Made by a program: the position numbers and the translations under genes
Assembly (NCBI GenBank): GCA_025526995.1
Contig: JAHLKG010000006.1
Span: forward strand, 62,001-126,000
Length of the DNA: 64,000 nt
DNA from: Powellomyces hirtus
Lineage: Eukaryota > Chytridiomycota > Chytridiomycetes > Spizellomycetales > Powellomycetaceae
Reading direction: 5' to 3'
Notes under the pieces: model-generated
What the model saw: the letters and a program-made list of their open reading frames with translations, nothing else
The model's database searches: none
What the model was told of the DNA's origin: nothing
Shown here: positions 45,401 to 56,349 of the stretch, piece after piece
Layout: each line of letters starts with the position of its first letter
Numbering within the stretch: the stretch's first letter is position 1

Positions 45401-47330
45401 AGAACTGCTGGCCAAGAGTGCAGATGATCTGGCTTCGGAACGGCGCCAGCGGGCCGACGCGCTGACGAAAGAACTTTCGCGCAGGAAGCAAGATCTGCAC
45501 GACCTGCAACAGACGCTGGAAACCATCAACCACGATCACGCCGCCGAGGTGTGCGAACTGCGAACACAACTCCTGGCCGTAACACGCACCCGTGAAGGGC
45601 TATCAGCCCGGCTCAGCGAAGCGCAGGATGTGGTCGAGAAGGCGCAAAACGCCTTGACTGAACTAGAACACACCTCTAACCGTGAGCGAGCCGAGCTCGA
45701 ACGACAACTTAACGCAGCTCGTCAGACGGCAAGTGCTATGGAAGCAGATCAAGCGCGCATGACTGAAGAGCTGAAACTCGTTCGCGCCGCTCTCGACAAA
45801 GCGCATGCCCAACTAGGGACATTGACCAGCAGCGAAATTCAAGGGTCGCTTGACCGACAGGGACTGCAAGAACTTCTCTCCCGCAAGGAGGCCTTAGTGA
45901 AGCAGATACAGACCAACTTTGATAACACACGCGAATCTTTGACCGCGAGCGAAGTGCGGGTCGTGACGATGGAAACGGAATTGCGCCGCATGACGTTGGA
46001 GATCCAGGCGTTGCGGACCGTCAAGTCGCAGTGGGAGACCGAACGGGCCAACATGGAGCAGGAGTTTGAGTTGCGCGCCACAGCGGCGGCTGCCAAAGGT
46101 CTGGAGCTAGAGAAGACCCAACGGCTGTACAAGGAGGCCTCGCTCAAAGTGCAGGCATTGGAGGCAGCACTCTTCGAAGGTGCGGATGAACAAGGCGGAA
46201 GCGGGAAAGGAGTTAGATTGTCCGCATCAAGCAGTCAGAAGGGGATGCCCGAAGCAACCGTTTTCAAGACGGTCGCTCAGTTGCAGCACCAATTGACATT
46301 GGCACGAGAAAGACAGGTTGCTCTAGAGAGGGAGCTGGAAGAAGAGCGCGGTCGTCGCCAGGATCTGGAAGCCCAGAGCGAAGCAACGCGACAGACTCTG
46401 CAGGCCGAGATCGCCGAAATGGCCACGGCGCGCGACGAACTTACTGGTCGGATCGTAGATGCAGACCGTTACAACGCTGAGTGCGAGAACCAGTACCGCC
46501 AGCTGATCGACACGGACGCGACTGGTCTACGAGCCGAGATCCGCGAAGCCCGCAAAGCGGTTCTTGCGTCTGCGACCCAAATGAACAGACTGCAAGCAGA
46601 GAACACGGAGCTAATCAACCAGCTGAACGCCATGCAGGTAATGCTGAACTCAAAGCAGAACCTCAACACCGCGCCCCGCGTTCTGGCATTGGAACAAGAG
46701 AACGCCAAACTCAAGACCACGATCGCCAAACTTCGTAGCGAGTTGTCACGCATGGAAATCGACGTTCGCCGGTCGTACGATGCCAAGGTCCGCAAGATTG
46801 TGAGCACGCTGGACGAGCACACCAAAGAGCGGAATATGGTCGAAAAAGGGTGGATTCGCAATCAGGATAAGTTAAAAGACGGGTACGAGCGTCAAATCAA
46901 GACGCTGAGCGGTGAGCTGGCCGGGCTCAAGAAGAAGACTGCCATCGCGGAAGCAGCAGCCGCGGCCCCTAAGGAGTACGTACACAAAACCACCGAGCGG
47001 CAAGCGGATTGGGAACTGGGCGTGAAGGCGCTGCACCCGCCGCCGCGTACATCATCTCACCAGCACGCAGCAGTACCAGCATTACCTCATCGCGGCCATG
47101 TTCACGGCCCGACCTCACCATCGTTCGTGACGATGGAAACCCATCTGCAGACGCTACATCGACAAAATCGCGAAATCGAGCGAAAACTAGAAGATGTGTA
47201 TGCGTTGGTGGGCCAGCGCAAACCACAACGGGCGTGGGAAGGAGATGGCGATGAGGCATGGAGTCCAACCCAAAGTGGAGCTGCTCATGCAGCGGCGGGA
47301 CCTTCTTTTGGGGCGTCAGCTTGGGAATGA
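36445..47330 (+). CDS. Giant ankyrin-repeat plus coiled-coil protein, 3,525 residues
   Basis: Six exons (36445-37128, 37186-37359, 37414-37520, 37596-37935, 37998-38075, 38136-47330) join in phase. After a Ser/Arg-rich N-terminus, about six ankyrin repeats occupy residues 145-375 (LNSLQLAAYNGDTNKIRSL, GVTALQIAAEKGDQKI, GRTALHLAA, NTILHHATRLGNVELTKHL, RTPLHIAVSCGSEEMIRLLL). An acidic then Ser/Arg-rich linker follows. From about residue 880 to 3,420 the protein is almost continuous heptad coiled coil, rich in Glu, Leu, Lys and Gln. A disordered tail ends the protein. No motor, kinase or membrane segment is seen. The size and build recall centrosomal, basal-body rootlet or golgin tethers, but no specific orthologue is recognised. 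The last exon of 9.2 kb is striking beside the small upstream ones. The acceptor at CGTAG (38131-38135) is required to keep the frame open. Confidence 0.88.
39288..39365 (+). repeat. 39-bp tandem repeat encoding NSPM[TS]PAGKG
   Basis: Two 39-bp copies begin GCAAACTCTCC at 39288 and 39327 and encode ANSPMTPAGKGTV followed by ANSPMSPAGKGLL. They sit in the disordered linker before the coiled coil. The SP and TP pairs are potential proline-directed phosphorylation sites (inference). Confidence 0.85.
41937..42720 (+). repeat. Internal coiled-coil repeats (89-residue period)
   Basis: The motif ES[VL]QMD[LF]G occurs at 41937, 42141, 42408 and 42675. The spacings are 204, 267 and 267 bases, that is 68, 89 and 89 residues. 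The two 89-residue units also share AMRQER, an NAV-containing helix and REQLLERQ, pointing to tandem duplication inside the coiled coil. Confidence 0.85.
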
Positions 47331-47375
47331 TGTCCCCCATACTGTAACGATCGAGAAATAACACGGACTTTTGTA

Positions 47376-47381
47376 AATAAA
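47376..47381 (+). terminator. Poly(A) signal AATAAA
   Basis: A canonical AATAAA lies 45 bases after the stop codon of the giant ankyrin/coiled-coil gene, inside TTGTAAATAAAGAATC. It is the expected place for a polyadenylation signal. Confidence 0.6.
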
Positions 47382-47615
47382 GAATCACATCATTTTACCT
47401 TGCTTATCTCGGTGTCCTGACCGTCGAGTTTTCGAGCACAATCCCAACGTATGCCCACTACGTTCAACTATTGTGTTTACTGCTAGACGCATGGATGTGA
47501 TGTAAGCGTAACTGCCCAAAAAGACGACGTCACCCTTATGGCAGTAATCGAACGCAACACAGTATAAAAATCATTTTATGAATTTTGTAGCAGTGAATAT
47601 AAACAAAAAAAAGAA

Positions 47616-47632
47616 GGGGGGGGGGGGGGGGG
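47616..47632. repeat. G17 homopolymer
   Basis: Seventeen consecutive G follow AAGAA, 28 bases beyond the stop codon of the reverse-strand ABCG gene. They would be C17 in that gene's 3' untranslated region. Confidence 0.9.
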
Positions 47633-47659
47633 AACAAATATCTGATGTGTCCAAACTGA

Positions 47660-50600
47660 TCATCTCCTCTCCTTGACCATTATGACCAACCACGCCATGC
47701 CAAGCGCAAGCAACACAATGATCATGGCGACCAGACGGCCTACGTCCTTCCAGTAGCCCAAGGCATTGAGGCCAAACGTGCCAAGAATCGCAGCTCCCGG
47801 TACCTGAAACGAGTGAAAAGTCCAAATCAGTGTTTTGACTTCAACAGAGCTGCTGGTGACAGGCAGCTTACATTGATATCCTGTAAGAACTTCCTATCAA
47901 TAAGTATCAACCCGTTGACCTCGTTGACCATGAGGGCTTCCCAGCCTGCATTGAAGAAACTCAGATTGCACGCGATTTTGCCAAACGTTCCCAGCCAGTT
48001 TTTGTTGAGCAGCATGCCGCCAAACAACATCTCAAAGAGCATGAGTAAAGTAGCAATGAGCGTGGCGACGGCCGTTTCTGGGATGGCGATGCTGATCATG
48101 AGACACGCGGACGCAGCGGCGAGGTTGAACAGAACGAGGACAAGGAGGAATTTGACAAAGAACGTGAAATCGTCTGACCGGAGGCCCATCATGTGATAGG
48201 AGATCAGGCCCAAAAGAAGAGGTGGAATTGTGCGTAACGGTATGAGGTCAAACAGAACCTAGACAAAACTACGGGTCAGGCCAGTGATTCCAACAAGGAT
48301 TCCAAGAAAGCACAGGAACTTTCGTGCTCACCTTTGACAGGAAGTAGACGGCAGGACTGTAATAACCACCGGCTCGCTCTCTCACAAAGACTACTCTCTC
48401 CCCACCAAACACCATCATGGAACTCAAACATCCAAAGCCGAACACGGCGCAGATGAAGAACAAGACTCCCATGCGGTTCTGGAAACCACTGATCGTGAGG
48501 TCCAGATGCCAATACAAGAAGCCAAGAGCAACGGCCACCAAGATGGAGATGAAGTAGTGGGTGAGGAGTAGATACGGGTTCCTATACAGGTTTTTAATTG
48601 TCCGTTGAGAGAGAATCTTGAACTGGGTCCAGACGGTCGCTCCAGTATGATGAGGTGGGGTGAATGTGGTAGACTGGGCAAGGAGGCGACTCATCTGCGA
48701 GCTCAAGCTGGCTGCGGAGGGACGTCCGTTGACTCCTGTGATACTACAAGCTCGGGTGACCGCGTCGTCCAATTGGGCTGACATGGCCTGACCAACACGG
48801 GAATCCCGATACCCGTCCACGAGAACTCGCAGATGTTCGTTGACAAAGTCAGGCGCCGCAGAAGCACGCCTAGATGCACGCGACCCCGGAATACGGTAGT
48901 CGGAGCCGTTTCCGCCTTCATCAGGAAGTGGAAGAAGGGGCTTCAGTTCTTCAATTGGCGTGGTGGGATCCCCTGGCTTGTTTTTAGTACCATTGACTTC
49001 CTCGCTGTTCCCATTAATCCCGCTCGCCGAGGCATCGCTATCCTTATGAGGGGTGTAGAGCTCGGCCTCTTGGGCGGCTCGAATGCTCAGTCTGCGGGAT
49101 AACCGGGGCCGCTCCGAGTCCTTGGTGGGCACAACAATAAAGCTGCCATCCCGGGGGCTGCCAGCAGATGAAGGGGTATTCGCTTCGTCCTTATCGGCCA
49201 CATGCATGGTCAGATCAACTGAAAAGCTTCCAGGTTAATACGACGCTTCCGTAACGGACGAAAATACGCAATACTTACTCAGGTAATCCGCCATGTTAAA
49301 TCCCAAAGGGCATCGGAAACCCTGCTGCTCGAAACAGTCCCTGCACTCTTGCTGCGCGGGGCCAGAGTATACTACGCGCCCTTTCGCCAAAAGTACTAAC
49401 TTGTCAAATAGTGCAAAAATGTTCGAGCGGGGCTGATGAATGGTCAAGATGATCGTGCGATGGTATGTTCTCGCCAAGTTGACAAGTGACTCAACCACAT
49501 TGTAAGCATTGAAGGCGTCCAGCCCTGCGAACAGATGACTTATTGAGTCACGAGAACGAAAAAAGCTAACGGCACGGTACACTTACCGCTGGTGGGCTCA
49601 TCGAGGAATAATATACTGGGTCCTGTGACAAGTTCACAGGCGATTGACACACGTCTTTTCTCGCCTCCGCTGATCCCACGTTCCCCAGTTGTTCCAATTC
49701 GCCTGTTTGCGATATGCAGGATATCCAGTTCCACCAGTGTTTCCTTCACGCGATCTTCCTTTTCTTTCTCGGACATATGGCGCGGAAGCCGAAGGAGGGC
49801 CGAATAAAGAACAGTCTCATAGACGGTCAGCGTGGGCATGAGCGTGTCCTCTTGATCCACGTAGCTGTATTCTACTGGTCAGCAACTCTTTCGCCAATGG
49901 CTGTTGTGCGTTATCTCACGAAACATACCCGACAATCGAACGATACTCAGCGTCGCTCATGAATTTTCCGTTGACAAGGATATCACCGGTCACGGCTCCT
50001 CGTTTATTTCGTTTGGCGAGGATGTCCAAGAACGTAGTCTTACCAGCCCCGGAGCCTCCCATAACGGCCATTACCTCTCCAGCTCTCACAACGCCTTGGA
50101 CGTCATGCAAGACAGCCAACGGGGCGTTGCCATTCGCTTGTGCGTTTCGATGCGGGAGATGAAACCATCTATGAGCAGGTTTCTTGGGTGCATCAATGGT
50201 ATAAGTGATATCTCTGAACATGATGTCCGACGCAACATGATTATCCATCATGTGTGCTCTTCGGCCATTTGTTTCCTCGCCATCGATTCCGTCGTCTTCT
50301 TCAGCGGCCTCAATAGACTCGTAGATTCCACGGAGATCGGCGTTGCTCTGCGTGCGGGCCCAATAGATTGCACCGAGTATTCCAATTAGCAATGCAGCCG
50401 CAGCTAGTGACATCAGCACGATTGCCAATGGTGTGAAACCGCGATATCTCCCGGATCCCGCACCGGGGACTTCGCTGGGATACAAGCATTCTCCTGCAAG
50501 AGGACAGAAGAGCTTGATGTTTGGGTCTCCAAAGACATCACTGATCAGTTTATTCATCCACATTTCTGCATTGGATTCCCAAGATGTCAGTTTTCTGCGT

Positions 50601-51766
50601 GGAAGTGACATTCCTCGGCCAATCACTATCAGCGGGAAACTAACCAGAGAAGATGCACGAGCGTTCAGGAAGTTCCCCGGGACGTGTAGCACTTTCCTCG
50701 CATTGAAGAAGACCAGGTCCTCGCGGGCCTCCTTCCTCCTCATCATCAGAGTTGAACCACTCGGTCAAATCAAAACCGTGTGGGTCACACAGCAGCCGAC
50801 CAGGATAGCAGTCACACTTCATTTTGCCACATTGGATCGTGGTGCGATTGACTTTGTCCTCGTATTCTATGAGGATAGCAAGCAAGTCAGACTTGACCGC
50901 GACAAGTGTCGCGCCACGGTAAAGTACCTTGCGACGTGCTGCAATCACTGAGCTGACAAAAAAAGCTCTCCTTCTCATCCGCCCAGAATTGGAACTGACA
51001 GTTCCCGCTCGGTGCATCACAGGTGTATGTGATTTCAGGCTTCTTTCCTTCAAGTTGCTTTACAATAGCGTCGTCTGGCAAGCGAAACAAGTAAGAAGAT
51101 GGCACAGAGGATCCAAGAGAGGCCGGAGATACTCACTCGTCACTTCACATTGCAGATAGTTGGTAGTGGCAATCGGTCGAACGCTTGAATAACAAGTTGC
51201 GTTTTCCATCTCGCCGGGCACCGTCGGGTATTCGGGACTCCGCGGCGGACGCAAAGCAGAGCAAGCGTCATCTCGCATGCACACTGAATTGCAAAAAATC
51301 TAATAAGCCCACGTCTCCCTATCAGCTTTCCTCACCCCGCATGCCAACTAACCATTGCAATTTATGCCAGTCCACCCGTCCGTACAGTCGCAGCTCGACT
51401 TATTCGGCTCCCGTGCGCGTCGGTCCTGTCCGCTGGCAAGCGAGTCACACACTGGCAGCGGCATACTATTAGTTCACAAGTAGGCAGGGTGGGCGTGGGA
51501 GTTCGCTGACAGGTTCGGGTATCTTGACATGGTGGGTGTTCCTTACATGGCTGTCCGCAATCGCTCCCACCGAATCCAATCGGACATTCGCATTTCGTAT
51601 TGTTCAAAGTTCCAAAATTCAGACATGGCTGCCCTGTTGCCTGGTCAATTGGCGACAAGGAGGGAACGGTGGAGGAGAACAAAGTTGCAGCAAGTGTGTG
51701 TGGCGCCAAGAGCAGCCACCCTATCGCAACCGCGGCGAAGTTCCCCAGAGAAGACGGAGGAGACAT
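47660..51766 (-). CDS. ABCG-family transporter with cysteine-rich extracellular N-terminus (ADP1 type)
   Basis: Eleven exons (51766-51547, 51451-51353, 51283-51137, 51074-50928, 50866-50645, 50565-49929, 49864-49587, 49524-49279, 49218-48332, 48258-47872, 47803-47660) give 1,137 residues. A signal peptide ([15 protein letters not shown]) leads into an EGF-like, Cys-rich ectodomain: [32 protein letters not shown] and [15 protein letters not shown]. One membrane helix follows ([19 protein letters not shown]). The nucleotide-binding domain has Walker [10 protein letters not shown], signature [10 protein letters not shown], Walker [14 protein letters not shown] and H-loop TIHQP. A disordered linker and about six membrane helices complete it. 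This order matches yeast Adp1 and plant ABCG24/28-like proteins. Such half-size G transporters work as dimers; the substrate cannot be told. It is intron-rich, unlike its neighbour acyl-CoA oxidase. Confidence 0.92.
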
Positions 51767-53074
51767 GTTGCAGACGGCCCGAAGAAGAGAGAGTGTGTTT
51801 CCTGCTTAGGCCTACGAGGTAATTTGATATGAAGATGATGGACTGTTGTCGGAAAGCGAATTGGCAATTTCGGTGATGGGGTCAAAAGCGAGCGAAGTAC
51901 CCGGGAAGTAATGGCGCGCCTTGCGTGTCAGCGCCCATGACTCACCTCCCTAATCACATGACAAGACCGATAAACGCAACTGTGGTCCCTGTGGTCAAGG
52001 CCACTGCCCAAAGATAAAAACCGCCCATCGTTGCTGTTATCCAGAATGGGAAAAGAAGGCGCACAACAAGTGCCACCTTACAAAGAGAGCGGATATTTGA
52101 TTTGGGAGTTTGTGGTCAGCGGGATATTATACAAGTACTTGTAGTGTCGTTGTTGAAGGCACAACAAGATCAACGTTTTCCTCGATCCCCACTTTCTGTG
52201 CTAGTATTATCGTACTGGTTATTCCCACCGCTGACGGTTAGCGTGGGGCCAGAAACTTGGGAAGACTGCGTTGTTTGTGTTTTGTGGCCATTTTCGGGGA
52301 ATGGAGTGGACCTGTCAGCTGTAAATGCCAATAGCGCTGGAAGGAACAATACTGGCATGCCCTATCTGTGGTAGCAGCTTTGCTCAATGCCTGCAGTCAA
52401 AGGATTGGCTGGTTCACAGGCTCAGACTGGAAGCGAAATCAAATGTGAGGGCTTGGATTTGAAAAGCACATCGAGTGAGGATTTTCCTTCTCACTGGGCT
52501 CTTCTTGCCCTCCGGTTATACACCGCCAGACTGCTCCTCCCTCTCTTGCCTTGCGCGAATGAAAAGTTGGGGCGAGGATTGTGCCAGGTGAAACCAAACA
52601 CTTGCGTGTGAGATAGTAGTTTCTGCAACACTGAATGTCGGACTAATACATTGCCGTTGTATTCTGTGAAGTTGTGCGGTTGTGACTGCTGTTGCGAAGA
52701 TGGGGTGGGCACGGGGAGTGGCACTTGCCAAATCACATGGCATTCACTCCCTCGCGCTACCGATGAACGCATCTTCCAAAATCTGGATCGCAAGCTGGTA
52801 AATTGTATAGATGGAGCGTCAAGACTAAACGGCAATGCATTTGATCCAACAACAATCGGCGCGAGCGTGTCCAGGCGGGGAGGGTGTTTACACCAGCCTC
52901 ACCGAGTAGCCAATCTATCTCCGTGTTCCATTCCTTCTCGACATGGTATGGCAGAAAGGATATACATGTATTGCAAAGATGTGAGATAGAAACAGCAAAA
53001 AAAACAAATGAAGAGCACACATCTAGATCGATAGATATATATATAAATGGATGGATGTGCAAATATGCCAAGGC
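51767..53074. other. Intergenic between ABCG and acyl-CoA oxidase genes
   Basis: About 1.3 kb include the upstream region of the ABCG gene and the 3' flank of the acyl-CoA oxidase gene, both reverse strand. Open frames are short and unconvincing. A TA-rich stretch (ATAGATATATATATAAATGGATGG) lies near 53030-53053. No other gene is seen. Confidence 0.45.
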
Positions 53075-55279
53075 TTACAACTTGGCCTTGAGAGGAGCCT
53101 TGATGAGGGGCGCGTAAAACTCTTCGTAACCGCTCACGACATTAAAGTTCTCTCCGACGTTCAAGGGCTCCCGAGCAGCGGCTTCCACGAGGGCTTCGTA
53201 GACGCGGCCGTCGTATCGGCCCAGGGTCGAGTTCAGGAAGTAATCGGAAAAATTCCACGCGTCAACAAGGGCGACGGCGTCGGGGCGCAGCTCGGTGAGG
53301 AGGGTGCGGATGGTTTGTTTGACGATAGGTGCTTGCGGGTGGATGTGGATGTACGGGGTGAAGGAGCCAATGTCCTGCTGGATGAGGTCGAGGGCAAACA
53401 GCTTGAAGAGCCGGGTGAGGACGGCGTGGAGTTGTGGAGAGGTGGAGGTTTTGAGGTCGGTGGCGAGGGCGAGGTGGAAGTTTTCGACGAGGACAAATTG
53501 GCAGTGAGCTTTGGAGATGGCGTTGATGTCGACCTGCGCGCCTGTCCAGGTTTGAGTTCCCGTGGCGAGGTCGGCCGCGAGGGTGGCGACCATGGTGGCG
53601 GCGCGGTGGGCGAATGCCTTGACGATGGTCTCGTTGGTGAGGTCAGCGGCGGCAACCACGGGCCACTTTTCGGTGAGGAAGGTTGGAGAGGTGGCTGGGA
53701 GGAGGTAGCGGGTTGTCTGGGTGAGAGTTTTGGGATCAATCTTGTGTGCGGATGCCTTTTTCAAGGCGCCAAAAGTCTTGATCAGGTATCGGACCGTTTG
53801 CTGGGTGAGGAGGTAGTTGTCGCCCTCGTAGGTGACGTTGGGGAGGTAGTCGGCGATGAATTCCGGGAAGCCCGAGTTCTTGAGGAAGCCGTGTCCACCG
53901 CAGGATCGACGCAGGTCTTCCATAGCGGCCGACGCCATGTCGGTGGTGAGGGACTTGAGACCCGAGGACGTGGCGTGCACTTCGGGGAGGGCCGAAATTT
54001 TGCCCACGGCGAGGTCCGCCATGAGGTTGTTGTAGAGCACCATCATGGCGTTTCCGGTGAAGCGAAGGGCGTAAGACTGGGCGATGCGGGTGAGGAGACG
54101 GTGCTGCTGCATGGGGTAGTCGAGCACGGATGTTTCGACGGGTTGCTGTTGTTGAGCAACGAGGGCGTCGTTTTTGGAGGCTTCCGGGTTGGTGAACTGG
54201 CGGCGGACGGCCGAATAGCGAGTGGCGATGGTGGTTGCGCGGGCGAGGTTGGTCGCCGCATTGTCGACAATGTTGGCGCGGACCATGACCATTGTTCCAT
54301 AGGACAGCTTGCTGGACGGGGGGCGGACGTAAGTACCGTCGGGCTCGACGCGGGCAAAGCGCATCAGCATGTTCTCACGCGGGATGCGGACTTTGTCAAA
54401 CAACATGAAGCCATTGTCGACGGATCCGTATCCATACTTGGGACCAATGTCGCCGATCGTGATGCCGGGGAGCGGGGTGTGGTCATCGAGCGAACGCAGC
54501 TGCACGATGAAGGTGTGGGTGCCGTGGTCCTTTTCGCCGAGGATGAGGCGGGCGACGACAATGGCGTGGGTGGCGGTGCGGCCAAGACCTCCCGCCCACC
54601 ATTTGCTGGCGGTGAGACTGGGCGAGTGGATCTCAAACTCTTGGGTGGAGGGGATGTAGGTGGCGGTGGTTTCAAGGCCTTGGACGTTGGATCCGTGACC
54701 GAGCTCGGTCTGGGAGTAGCACCCGACAATGTTCAGGTTGTCGGCGAGCGGCAACCACTTTTCCTTCTGGGCGTCATCACACTGTCCGTGGAGGGTGGGC
54801 TTGAACATGGAGAAATGGAGGAACAGCGGTCCTGGTTCATCGACGATGGTGAAGAACTTCCAGATCATCTTGTCATCCCATCCGCGTTCCCGGCAGATAT
54901 CCATAATGTGTTTCCCACGTTCCATAGAACCCTTGAAGCGCTCAGTGCGGGACTCGAAGAAAAAGTTGTCCTTGTTGAAGACGGGGTCGTTCTCGCACAC
55001 CTCGAGGACCCTGGCAGTCTGCTCCAACGACTCTTTGCCGTGGAGGAGCAACGTCAGCTCGTTGACATCAAACGAGGCTTTTGCACGTTCGAGAGCGAGC
55101 GATTCGTGGCCCTGTGGGCCGGCGGGGGTGAGCCCGTTCGGGTTGTTCCATGCTGGCTGGCGGGAGGGTGAGATTTCCGGGATCAGCGACTCGCCGGCCG
55201 ACGTGATTGGCGAAGGGGTGATGGAGGCGTTCACGGCGGAGTTGTCGGAGTGGGCCTGGGTTCCCTTGCTGCGGGTCAT
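53075..55279 (-). CDS. Peroxisomal acyl-CoA oxidase
   Basis: A single exon encodes 734 residues from ATG 55279. The flavoenzyme catalyses the first step of peroxisomal beta-oxidation, converting acyl-CoA plus oxygen to trans-2-enoyl-CoA plus hydrogen peroxide. Family signatures are clear: GCYSQTELGHGSNVQGLETT, SKWWAGGLGRTATHA, PKYGYGSVDNGFMLFDKVRI, and the C-terminal RRSCGGHGFLKNSGFPE followed by YEGDN, which holds the catalytic Glu. The last three residues are AKL, a type-1 peroxisomal targeting signal. The N-terminal 60 residues are Ser/Pro-rich and extend slightly beyond the usual start. It is intronless in an intron-rich window. The opposite strand has long open frames caused by GC-rich codon bias, which are not genes. 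Confidence 0.96.
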   Translation of the reverse strand: MTRSKGTQAHSDNSAVNASITPSPITSAGESLIPEISPSRQPAWNNPNGLTPAGPQGHESLALERAKASFDVNELTLLLHGKESLEQTARVLEVCENDPVFNKDNFFFESRTERFKGSMERGKHIMDICRERGWDDKMIWKFFTIVDEPGPLFLHFSMFKPTLHGQCDDAQKEKWLPLADNLNIVGCYSQTELGHGSNVQGLETTATYIPSTQEFEIHSPSLTASKWWAGGLGRTATHAIVVARLILGEKDHGTHTFIVQLRSLDDHTPLPGITIGDIGPKYGYGSVDNGFMLFDKVRIPRENMLMRFARVEPDGTYVRPPSSKLSYGTMVMVRANIVDNAATNLARATTIATRYSAVRRQFTNPEASKNDALVAQQQQPVETSVLDYPMQQHRLLTRIAQSYALRFTGNAMMVLYNNLMADLAVGKISALPEVHATSSGLKSLTTDMASAAMEDLRRSCGGHGFLKNSGFPEFIADYLPNVTYEGDNYLLTQQTVRYLIKTFGALKKASAHKIDPKTLTQTTRYLLPATSPTFLTEKWPVVAAADLTNETIVKAFAHRAATMVATLAADLATGTQTWTGAQVDINAISKAHCQFVLVENFHLALATDLKTSTSPQLHAVLTRLFKLFALDLIQQDIGSFTPYIHIHPQAPIVKQTIRTLLTELRPDAVALVDAWNFSDYFLNSTLGRYDGRVYEALVEAAAREPLNVGENFNVVSGYEEFYAPLIKAPLKAKL

Positions 55280-56349
55280 TGTTGATGCTTCGTATATAAA
55301 CCAGTGAGTCTGAGTGGAGGGATAACCGATATGTATGCAAACTAAGATGTTGGTCGGGGGCTTGGTCTATAGATGCTATCGGGGTCAAGTAACAAACGAA
55401 AATCTAATATAACTCGGGTCGGGAATACTTTGGAATTCCTTTTATGCTCGCGTGTCAGTCAGGGAAGCAAAGGAAAGATCTTTGTGTGTGTGGGGAGGTC
55501 ACGCGCGGGTGCGGATTTTCAGTCGGTTAAAATTGTTGCCATGTGCGTGTGCGCGGAAATTCTGCCGACGGGGCGAGACGGGCATTGAGGCAAGGGGCTA
55601 GTTGGGCCGGCGGGAAGCCAACGTCACACTTGATAGAGTTATACTGTCACTCGATATTACGGTTGGTTGCTCTATACATAGTACACGTAGCGGCGCAACC
55701 CTCCGTAATCCTACGCCATACTTGGAACGCATACGCATTTACCCCACTCTTTCGCTGTTGGTAAAAGGAATTAAGCTTCGCCGCTGGAAAACGCTGAACA
55801 TCAACGGTTGAACGACGTAAACATTTTTTGCGGCAGGCGATGCATAAGCTTTTGTTGCTAAATCTAGCTTCTCTGTTTATTCGTTCGGAGGGGAGAAACG
55901 CAAAAATGGCCGCCGCGTCTCGGAGCTGAGATTTGATTGATCGCGATTACGTGATGCGCCATCATCCAACACGCGCCATTGTGCAGATTCACGTGCCATG
56001 GGTGAATTCGGACCAACGCGAATGGATGGATGAAGCACGTGCCACTTGTTAAACAACGTAGGCGTTGCGCAGTCGGACCTTACTTTAGGATTATAACCGT
56101 TTGCCGTAACAAAGAGGTATGGAGGCTAGTTATTCAAGCAGCCTTCCTTCCCAGCCATTCTTCCCAATTTTCATAGTTAAAGTACGGATTTAAGGAAGAA
56201 TCTATATTTTTGTTTCAAAATCGGTATATTACCATTAAGCGAGTGACATAATGTACAAGTGTGCGGCTAGATGCCTTTCCAACATGGGTTGTAGGGGTGT
56301 GGGAAGCGGAATGAGGGGAAAGAGTCTTTTGTGCTACAATCTAGGAGAT
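55280..56349. other. Intergenic between acyl-CoA oxidase and fasciclin genes
   Basis: About 1.07 kb hold the upstream region of the acyl-CoA oxidase gene and the 3' flank of the fasciclin gene. On the reverse strand TTTATATA lies about 11-18 bases before the oxidase ATG, too close to be an obvious TATA box. No gene is recognised. Confidence 0.45.

Larger units (their letters stand above)
47331..47659. other. Convergent 3' flanks
   Basis: About 330 bases separate the stop of the giant gene from the stop of the reverse-strand ABCG gene. A poly(A) signal (47376) and a G17 tract (47616-47632) are the only features seen. Confidence 0.5.

Noticed and set aside
38136..47330. Reading the giant coiled-coil protein as a myosin or kinesin tail
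   Set aside because: There is no motor domain upstream. The N-terminal exons encode ankyrin repeats, and the frame joins them directly to the coiled coil.
53051..55171. 706-codon forward open frame opposite acyl-CoA oxidase
   Set aside because: It is the antisense shadow of a clear ACOX gene. Its composition (Gly/Glu/Val-rich) is that of a reverse-complemented coding strand.
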